The position numbers and the translations under genes were made by a program. From JAOZHU01 sp964506435 (lineage in GTDB: Archaea > Thermoproteota > Bathyarchaeia > Bathyarchaeales > Bathycorpusculaceae), in assembly GCA_964506435.1 (NCBI GenBank), contig CAZDLK010000050.1, positions 1 to 14,230 on the forward strand: 14,230 bases of DNA. The letters run 5' to 3'. Below, piece after piece: positions 1-4,789 of this stretch (within the stretch, counting starts at the first letter, position 1; the number at the start of each line of letters is the position of its first letter). Below the pieces are notes generated by a model. The model was not told where the DNA came from. It saw nothing but the letters and a program-made list of their open reading frames with translations, and searched no databases.

Positions 1-456
1 GTGGTTAAGGACACGGCGATTCACGACATAGACATTATGCGTTACATATCCAGTGAAGACCCGATTGCTGTTTACGCGAAGACAGGCAGTATGCGGCACA
101 AGAAGTTTGAGGATTACGCACAGATTATGCTTACTTATGAGGATGGGAAAACTGCGTTTATAGAGTCTAATTGGTTGACGCCTTACAAGACTAGGACTTT
201 GACTGTGACTGGAAGTGACGCTATAATGCGTTTGGATTATATTACGCAGGATTTGTGGATTGAGAATGCACGGGAGAACTTGCAGCCGAGGTTGCCGTGG
301 CAGGAACCGTTGAAACTTGAGCTTCAACATTTCGCAGACTGCATATCTGCGAAGACGAAGCCGTTGATATCGGCGGTTGATGGCGTGAAAGCTCTGCGGA
401 TAGCTGAGGCTGCTTTGTTGTCGTCGGCGAAAAACAAAACAATAAAGCTGAAATGA
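1..456 (+). CDS. Gfo/Idh/MocA family oxidoreductase, C-terminal part (5' truncated by window)
   Basis: The reading frame is open at the left edge and ends at TGA 454-456, so about 151 residues are visible and the N-terminal Rossmann NAD(P)-binding domain lies outside the window. The first residues contain D4-T-A-I-H8, which fits the Asp-x3-His catalytic pair at the start of the C-terminal alpha/beta domain of this family (known from inositol and glucose-fructose dehydrogenases). The rest has the beta-sheet pattern of that domain, including a stretch like 'FIESNWLTP' and a C-terminal helix resembling 'GVKALRIAEAALLSS'. These enzymes oxidise or reduce sugars and cyclitols with NAD(P); the substrate cannot be told from this fragment. 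The GTG at position 1 is probably an internal valine codon, not the start. The gene converges on the Trm112-like gene with only 16 bases between the stops. Confidence 0.85.
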   Translation: MVKDTAIHDIDIMRYISSEDPIAVYAKTGSMRHKKFEDYAQIMLTYEDGKTAFIESNWLTPYKTRTLTVTGSDAIMRLDYITQDLWIENARENLQPRLPWQEPLKLELQHFADCISAKTKPLISAVDGVKALRIAEAALLSSAKNKTIKLK

Positions 457-472
457 CGCTCTGCACGATTGC

Positions 473-745
473 TTAACGCTTTAAGCTGAAGGGTTTGCCT
501 TCAGAAACTATTTTCTCTGGTATTTTGCTTTTCCATTTTTTCAGAAACGGCAAATCTTCATTTTCCTTGCGCAGTTCATCAGGCAGCATTTCTGGTATTT
601 CTTCGCGGATAGGGTACCAGCGCAAGCATTTGGGGCAAACGATTAAGCCTTCTACGATTTCGTCTTTTTCTTCGAAAACGTGCAGTTCCAGCGGGTGATG
701 TTTGTCAATGGGGCAAGCGAGGATATCCATGAGTTTTCGTTTCAT
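473..745 (-). CDS. Trm112-like zinc-ribbon protein (methyltransferase partner family)
   Basis: A 90-residue protein with the Trm112/UPF0434 signature: 'LMDILACPIDK' at residues 5-15, 'CPKC' at 37-40, then 'RWYPI' and 'EIPEMLPDEL'. In eukaryotes and some archaea Trm112 is a small activator that binds and stabilises SAM-dependent methyltransferases acting on tRNA, rRNA or release factors; the same role here is inference. Only three of the four usual zinc ligands are present (C11, C37, C40): the second residue of the first CxxC pair is D14. This may reduce or abolish zinc binding, as in some metal-free family members. The ATG at 745 has a weak purine-rich site (AAGGGA) about 6-11 bases upstream. 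The gene is alone on its strand; no methyltransferase is adjacent. Confidence 0.85.
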   Translation of the reverse strand: MKRKLMDILACPIDKHHPLELHVFEEKDEIVEGLIVCPKCLRWYPIREEIPEMLPDELRKENEDLPFLKKWKSKIPEKIVSEGKPFSLKR

Positions 746-780
746 GACGTTTCCCTTAGAGAAAGATAACTGTGCGTCAG

Positions 781-790
781 ACTTTTAAGA
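781..790 (-). promoter_or_regulatory. Candidate TATA box for the Trm112-like gene
   Basis: Read on the minus strand this is TCTTAAAAGT. Its centre lies about 40 bases before the ATG at 745, which would put the transcript start near 760 and give a leader of about 15 bases. The match is to the general archaeal TATA consensus only. Confidence 0.35.
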
Positions 791-968
791 TTTGCTTAAT
801 CCTTGAAGGAGCTTGCCTCTAGCGCGTGGAAAAACTATAGCCCCCCTATTTAAAGGAGAAATAAGCTGAACCGTGCGTTGTGCTTTTTGTTATAGGTAGC
901 TGTAGAGAGAATCTTGACTAATCATTTTCGTTAGCAGGCGGATGGTTTTTGGAAAACTTTCAGTTATG

Positions 969-976
969 TTTAAAAT
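969..976 (+). promoter_or_regulatory. Candidate TATA box for the GCS-family gene
   Basis: TTTAAAAT sits about 48 bases before position 1021. Transcription would be expected to start near 998-1002, giving a leader of about 20 bases that contains AGAGGAG. This places the ATG at 942 upstream of the predicted transcript and supports the downstream start proposed for the gene. Confidence 0.45.
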
Positions 977-1008
977 TGGCTGCGGACTATACACGCATTT
1001 AACGGAAG

Positions 1009-1015
1009 AGAGGAG
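1009..1015 (+). promoter_or_regulatory. Shine-Dalgarno site that decides the GCS-family start
   Basis: AGAGGAG is a strong match to the archaeal anti-Shine-Dalgarno sequence and ends 5 bases before ACG at 1021. No ATG, GTG or TTG lies at a suitable distance in the GCS reading frame; the next canonical start in frame is TTG 1081, about 65 bases away. Confidence 0.6.
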
Positions 1016-1020
1016 CAACC

Positions 1021-2211
1021 ACGTACACACCGTTAGAGGTTATAGGTCCAGAACACGAGTTTTCCCTCGTCAACGAGGAATTGAAGGTTTTACCCATTGT
1101 GGACAAGGTCATAAAAGATTTCTGCGGCAGAACCATCAACTTCGTGGAGCTGCCAAGCTTCACTTTCGGCAAAGAACTCCAGTTGCACGTCATAGAGATA
1201 AAGGCTAACAAACCCTTCAAATCGCCTGAACTCTTCGAAGAAACCATGCAGAACGCCGTGGTAACTCTCCTGCACATTCTTGAAAAAAAGTATAACGCCC
1301 ATCTTCTTGGAACAGGAATGCACCCCCTGCTTAAGCTTGACGAGACAGGCATCTGGCCTCACCGCCACAGAAAAATCTACCAAGAACTCGGCAAACTCTT
1401 CAACCTAAAACAGCACGGATGGCTCAACATCCAGAGCTTCCATCTAAACCTCCCCTACTCAAGGGAAAACAAAGGCGTTTTACTGCACAATTTGCTTGCG
1501 GACTTGTGTGCTTATCTGCCCGCTATCGCTGCCTCTTCACCTATCATCGAAGGGACAATAAGCCCAAATGCGGATAACAGACTATTTTTTTACAAGGTTA
1601 ACCAGCGGGAAGTGCCTTCCATCACAGGCGACGTCATCCCAGAACGCGCCTCTTCTTTTGCCCAATACCGCGAAAACGTAATCGGGCGGTACTCGCAGGA
1701 TTTAGCTAAGGCTGGCGCTGGAAAAACACTTCTGTTCAAGGAATGGATTAACTCCAGAGGCGTGATTTTCAGGTTCGACCGCTCAGCACTTGAAGTGCGA
1801 GTGATGGACGAGCAGGAATGCATAAAATCCGACGTAGCCTTAAGCTGCTTCGTCAGAGCCGCTCTTCGCGGGTTAATGGCTGAAAAAGCAGAGCCTTTGC
1901 CGCATCAACTTCTAGTCAACGACTTCAACTCAATACTTGCGGAAGGATTGAACGCGAAAGTTCTGCATCCGCAAGGCGAAACAGCAAGGCAAGTATGCCG
2001 ATACCTTTTCAATTTGGCTTCGGAAAACGCTGAAGAAGCCGAGAAAAAGTATCTTTGGATAGTCCGGAAACGAATAGAAAACGGTAATTTGTCAGACCTT
2101 ATCCGCGAAAGAATCTTGCGGAAAACCCAAAAAACCAACCTCAACGAAGCGATTCTCAATGTATATTCAACGCTTATTAAGTGCCTTGCTGATAATCAAC
2201 CCTACTTCTAA
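1021..2211 (+). CDS. Glutamate-cysteine ligase (GCS2) family protein, probable ACG start
   Basis: The GCS2 family joins a carboxylate to an amine using ATP; the classic reaction is glutamate plus cysteine to gamma-glutamylcysteine. Translation from 1021 gives 396 residues. The family's N-terminal motif GPEHEF is at residues 9-14, followed by 'VELPSFTFGKELQLHVIEIK' with metal- and substrate-binding glutamates, then 'LLGTGMHP' and a His/Arg-rich 'WPHRHR', as expected of the fold. Starting at the first canonical codon (TTG 1081) would delete GPEHEF, which is needed for catalysis. The frame is open back to 1003 (stop TAA at 1000-1002) but has no ATG, GTG or TTG before the motif, so ACG 1021 behind AGAGGAG is the best start; a sequence error (ATG read as ACG) is the alternative. 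Glutathione is rare in archaea, so the true substrate may be another amine or peptide. The gene is followed 8 bases later by a YkgJ-like gene. Confidence 0.82.
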   Translation, partial: TYTPLEVIGPEHEFSLVNEELKVLPIVDKVIKDFCGRTINFVELPSFTFGKELQLHVIEIKANKPFKSPELFEETMQNAVVTLLHILEKKYNAHLLGTGMHPLLKLDETGIWPHRHRKIYQELGKLFNLKQHGWLNIQSFHLNLPYSRENKGVLLHNLLADLCAYLPAIAASSPIIEGTISPNADNRLFFYKVNQREVPSITGDVIPERASSFAQYRENVIGRYSQDLAKAGAGKTLLFKEWINSRGVIFRFDRSALEVRVMDEQECIKSDVALSCFVRAALRGLMAEKAEPLPHQLLVNDFNSILAEGLNAKVLHPQGETARQVCRYLFNLASENAEEAEKKYLWIVRKRIENGNLSDLIRERILRKTQKTNLNEAILNVYSTLIKCLADNQPYF

Positions 2212-2219
2212 AACGGCTA

Positions 2220-2786
2220 ATGACGGAAAGATTCACCATGTCGGATGACGCTGTGAAAAAAACCTGTTCCTTCGATGTCTGCTGCCAATGCACTCGCAGT
2301 TGTTGCCAAGATGCAAAGCCGCCGCTAACTCTCAAACGCAAAAAAATCATAGCCGACTACCTCCAAAAACTCAAAATCCAAATCGCACAACCATTTGTAA
2401 ACGCAGCTTATTCTTTCCCAACGGTGGACGCAGCTGGCTTCTGCGTTTTCTACAACAAAAACACCAAACAGTGCCTAGTGCATTTAGTCAAGCCTGAAAC
2501 CTGCAGAGCTGGCCCCATAACATTTGACATCAACCGCCACACTCGAAAGGTTGAATGGTACTTGAAAACAACAGAAATCTGTGCACTTGCCCAAGCGCTG
2601 CGTGAAAACGACACTGCGTTTAAGGAGCACTTCCAAGTGGCTAAAAGCGAACTGCTACAGCTTATCCGCGAGCTTGACTCAAAAGCTTTGGAGGCAATTT
2701 TGAAAATTGAGGAGCCTCAAACCGTCAAGATAGGCGAAGACGATTTACCCAAAGAAGCAAAAGCGAAACTGGGGCTTAAACAGTAA
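2220..2786 (+). CDS. YkgJ-type cysteine-cluster protein (putative Zn/Fe binding)
   Basis: A 188-residue protein with the YkgJ (UPF0153) cysteine pattern: C21-C22-x-C24-x3-C28-C29 near the N-terminus, then C75 in 'GFCVFY', C85 in 'QCLVH' and C95-R96 in 'KPETCRAGP', with a further C121. The family is thought to chelate zinc or an iron-sulfur cluster, and its biochemical role is not established. There is no signal peptide or membrane segment, so it should be cytoplasmic. The C-terminal third (from about residue 125) is helical and charged. The ATG at 2220 begins 8 bases after the stop of the GCS-family gene, suggesting co-transcription; ATG 2238 is an alternative start. A functional link with the GCS-like ligase is possible, but only adjacency supports it. 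Confidence 0.85.
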   Translation: MTERFTMSDDAVKKTCSFDVCCQCTRSCCQDAKPPLTLKRKKIIADYLQKLKIQIAQPFVNAAYSFPTVDAAGFCVFYNKNTKQCLVHLVKPETCRAGPITFDINRHTRKVEWYLKTTEICALAQALRENDTAFKEHFQVAKSELLQLIRELDSKALEAILKIEEPQTVKIGEDDLPKEAKAKLGLKQ

Positions 2787-2839
2787 AGTACCCCGTGACT
2801 CTCTCTGACGGCTCACTTGTTCTCATCCGTCTAGGCGTC

Positions 2840-3169
2840 TTATAAGATTCCAGTTTCCTTTAATTTCAACGCGAGCGCTATGTCGCCTTTGAACTGAATT
2901 TTTCCCGTGAAAAAAGCCTTTTCCGCGCTCATCTTGCCGTTGACTACATCCATGTAATCTTTCTCCGCCATACTCACTGCTATCGTCGGCGACGGATGAG
3001 TTCCCTCTTTGACTTCAAGCTTCTGATCTTTTATCCTGACAGTCCAAGCGCCGCCGTTAGAACCCGTAATGTTCACCTGTGCTGTAACGTCCACTCCTTG
3101 AGCTTTATCAGGCTTAAACTTGCTGGGCAAAACTTTCTCGAAAAACTCCTTCGGCGTTTCAGCTTCCAT
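2840..3169 (-). CDS. SCP2 sterol-binding domain protein
   Basis: A 109-residue single-domain protein matching the SCP2 fold: an N-terminal helix ('TPKEFFEKVLPSKF'), the strand 'NGGAWTVRIKDQKLEVKEG', 'PSPTIAVSMAEKDYMDVVNGK' and 'AFFTGKIQFKGDIALALKL'. SCP2 domains bind lipids, fatty acyl chains or acyl-CoA in a hydrophobic tunnel; the ligand in archaea is unknown. The start is the ATG at 3169, whose A is shared with the TGA stop of the upstream aldolase gene (TGATG junction), so translation is probably coupled. A TTG one codon earlier is possible. It is the last gene of the cofE-aldolase-SCP2 operon and converges on the YkgJ-like gene, with a 53-base gap in which I see no strong terminator. Confidence 0.88.
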   Translation of the reverse strand: MEAETPKEFFEKVLPSKFKPDKAQGVDVTAQVNITGSNGGAWTVRIKDQKLEVKEGTHPSPTIAVSMAEKDYMDVVNGKMSAEKAFFTGKIQFKGDIALALKLKETGIL

Positions 3170-3849
3170 CAATACTTATCATCTTCCACGCTGTCTTCTG
3201 CCTGTTTTACTGTGTTCCCTGTTTTGAACTTTTCCCGCAGTTCCGCCAAACTGTCCATGTTCCCGCCAGACAGCATCATAACCGCAAGCTGAATCTTGGC
3301 AGCTTCCTCAACCATTTCATTCAAGCTGCACGCAACTGCTAAGGTTGCGCCAACGGTGACGATGCCGTGGTTCTCCAGAATAACCGCGTCATAATCCACA
3401 ATCTTCTTCTGGACAGCTTCGGCAAGCGCCTTAGAACCAGGCTGCTTGAAAGAAACAATGGGCACTCCCTTGGGAAGAAGCATGAACACCTCTATTTGTA
3501 GCGGCAAGATTTCTTTTCCCGCGATACCGAAAGCAGTTGCTGTGGGCGCGTGCGTATGCACCGCTGCCTGCACGTCCTGCCGTGCCATGTAGATTGCCGC
3601 ATGCATAGGTGTCTCCGCGGAAACATCTCGCTCCCCGCTAATCTTGTTTCCTTCTAAATCTACAAGAACCAGCTCTTCAAGCTTCATTTTTCCTAAGCAT
3701 GCTCCTGAAGGCTTAATCAAAAACGTGTCCGTGCCGGGTATTCTGGCGCTGATGTTTCCGCTGTTCCCCTTCACCAAACCTTTAGCATATAATTCCTTGC
3801 CAACTTGCACTAGTTTTACACTGATGTCTCTAATCGCTTTAGTGCTCAT
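3169..3849 (-). CDS. Class II aldolase, L-fuculose-1-phosphate aldolase-like
   Basis: A zinc-dependent class II (FucA/AraD) aldolase of 226 residues. Visible motifs are GNSGNIS at 28-34 (phosphate and substrate loop), 'SGAC' near 48-51, E79 in 'SAETPMH', H98 and H100 in 'VHTHAP', and H161 in 'ENHG'. The spacing E79-H98-H100-H161 equals that of E. coli FucA (E73, H92, H94, H155) with a constant offset of six, so the catalytic acid and all three zinc ligands are in place. A longer frame to 3921 exists but lies inside cofE and adds a basic, family-unlike tail, so ATG 3849 is chosen; it overlaps the cofE stop by 11 bases. In Methanocaldococcus a homologous aldolase is linked to making lactaldehyde, the precursor of the lactate in F420, so coupling to cofE suggests the same job here. 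Ribulose-5-phosphate epimerase or methylthioribulose-phosphate chemistry remains possible. Confidence 0.88.
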   Translation of the reverse strand: MSTKAIRDISVKLVQVGKELYAKGLVKGNSGNISARIPGTDTFLIKPSGACLGKMKLEELVLVDLEGNKISGERDVSAETPMHAAIYMARQDVQAAVHTHAPTATAFGIAGKEILPLQIEVFMLLPKGVPIVSFKQPGSKALAEAVQKKIVDYDAVILENHGIVTVGATLAVACSLNEMVEEAAKIQLAVMMLSGGNMDSLAELREKFKTGNTVKQAEDSVEDDKY

Positions 3850-4621
3850 TTTGTGTTTTTTCCTTCCTGAACAAATCTGCTTCTTTCGGTCTGGTAAGCG
3901 CTTTCGCTGACACATTTTCAAGTGGTTGGTAATTGTAGCCTCTTATTATGGCTGCAGGTATCCCCTCGTTTGCTTGTCCTATCACAAGCTCTGCGGCTGA
4001 AGCCAATTCGTCAGCGACAGCGGTTTGCTTTATTTTAAGCACGTAACCGAACAAGTCTTTTTCTCCGCGTCTATCTCTTATGGGCTTGATTCCTGCTACA
4101 CCTATTGCCACATTTATCTCGCCCATCCGCAGCGGGCGACCATGCGTGTCTGAGATGATAACGGCTACGTTACAGCCTGTTAACGCTTTGATTTCTTGCC
4201 TAACTTGTTGTGCAGACGCATCGGGATTCTTAGGCAGCAGCACCACGTTTCTTTCTCCCTGTATATTGGATTTATCTGCTCCCGCGTTTGCGCAGACTAT
4301 GCCGCTGTGCGTTTCTACTATGAAGCTGTTGCGTCCCATGCGCACGATGTCTTTCGTTTCCCGCAGAATTACCTCCACCATGGCCGGTTCTTTGCCGACT
4401 TTTAACGCGATTTCCCGCGCCCGCTCCGACGGCGTGACCGTGTCGAGGTTAACTACGTTTCCTTCAGCCTTCGAAACCGCCACATGAGTGATTACAATAA
4501 CATCCCTTTCCTGTATAGGCGTACCCTGCTTTTCAGCAGCGTTACAAATCAGCTTTGCCAAATCGTCTCCCTTGGATATCAACGGCAACTTTTCAACTGG
4601 GAATATCTGAATCGTCTGCAT
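3839..4621 (-). CDS. cofE: Coenzyme F420-0:L-glutamate ligase CofE
   Basis: CofE adds gamma-linked glutamates to coenzyme F420-0 using GTP, the last steps of F420 synthesis. The 260-residue protein is close to the usual archaeal length of about 250. It shows 'HSGIVCANAGADKSN' at 105-119 and 'ISDTHGRPLRMGEINVAIG' at 156-174, the two most conserved blocks carrying metal- and nucleotide-binding Asp and Glu residues, plus 'THVAVSKAEG' at 45-54. A frame extending to ATG 4654 is less likely: the TATA-like CTTTAAAG at 4661-4668 would start transcripts near 4636, downstream of that ATG, while ATG 4621 has AGAGGG upstream. The gene heads an operon with the class II aldolase (11-base overlap) and the SCP2 gene. 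It shows that this organism makes or uses F420. Confidence 0.94.
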   Translation of the reverse strand: MQTIQIFPVEKLPLISKGDDLAKLICNAAEKQGTPIQERDVIVITHVAVSKAEGNVVNLDTVTPSERAREIALKVGKEPAMVEVILRETKDIVRMGRNSFIVETHSGIVCANAGADKSNIQGERNVVLLPKNPDASAQQVRQEIKALTGCNVAVIISDTHGRPLRMGEINVAIGVAGIKPIRDRRGEKDLFGYVLKIKQTAVADELASAAELVIGQANEGIPAAIIRGYNYQPLENVSAKALTRPKEADLFRKEKTQNEH

Positions 4622-4660
4622 TGCTGTCCCTCTGCGTGTGGATGCTACTTGCATGAGATA

Positions 4661-4668
4661 CTTTAAAG
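4661..4668 (-). promoter_or_regulatory. Candidate TATA box for the cofE operon
   Basis: CTTTAAAG (self-complementary) centred about 44 bases before ATG 4621. The expected transcript start, near 4636-4640, leaves a leader of about 15-20 bases that contains the AGAGGG ribosome-binding site. Confidence 0.5.
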
Positions 4669-4726
4669 CTTATCTCTCCCATTCTAGCCTCCGCCAAAGG
4701 AATGTTCTTTAAACGCAAATTCGGGA

Positions 4727-4738
4727 AGTTTTTTAAAC
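4727..4738 (+). promoter_or_regulatory. Candidate TATA box for the acyl-CoA synthetase gene
   Basis: AGTTTTTTAAAC lies about 57 bases before the TTG at 4790. A second AT-rich element, TATATACATAG, follows at 4749-4759 and could be the box instead. A third TTTAAAC at 4709-4715 makes this 168-base divergent region rich in similar motifs. GAGG at 4778-4781 is the probable ribosome-binding site. Confidence 0.4.
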
Positions 4739-4789
4739 TCTCGCCTTCTATATACATAGTAATCTTCTTTCTGAATTGAGGCGCAAACC

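Larger units (their letters stand above)
746..1020. other. Noncoding divergent promoter region
   Basis: A 275-base gap between the divergent Trm112-like and GCS-family genes. I find no credible coding sequence: a plus-strand open frame starting at ATG 942 runs into the GCS gene in another frame and has no recognisable protein content. The region holds TATTTAAAGG at 847-856, a 13-base palindrome (arms GTTTT and AAAAC, spacer TGG) at 945-957, and the TTTAAAAT box at 969-976. The CCCCCC run at 841-846 just before TATTTAAAGG is notable but unexplained. Confidence 0.5.

Noticed and set aside
942..1208. Plus-strand open frame of 88 codons from ATG 942
   Set aside because: It overlaps the GCS-family gene in another frame, begins before the likely TATA box, and has no protein-like motif.
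2787..2839. Possible hairpin (CCGT and ACGG arms) between convergent genes
   Set aside because: The arms are only four bases long with a long loop and no T tract, so I do not call a terminator.
3850..3921. Longer aldolase start at 3921
   Set aside because: The extra 24 residues are basic, lie inside cofE, and would shift the start away from the position supported by FucA residue numbering.
4622..4654. Longer cofE start at ATG 4654
   Set aside because: The TATA-like box at 4661-4668 would start transcripts downstream of it; ATG 4621 has a ribosome-binding site.
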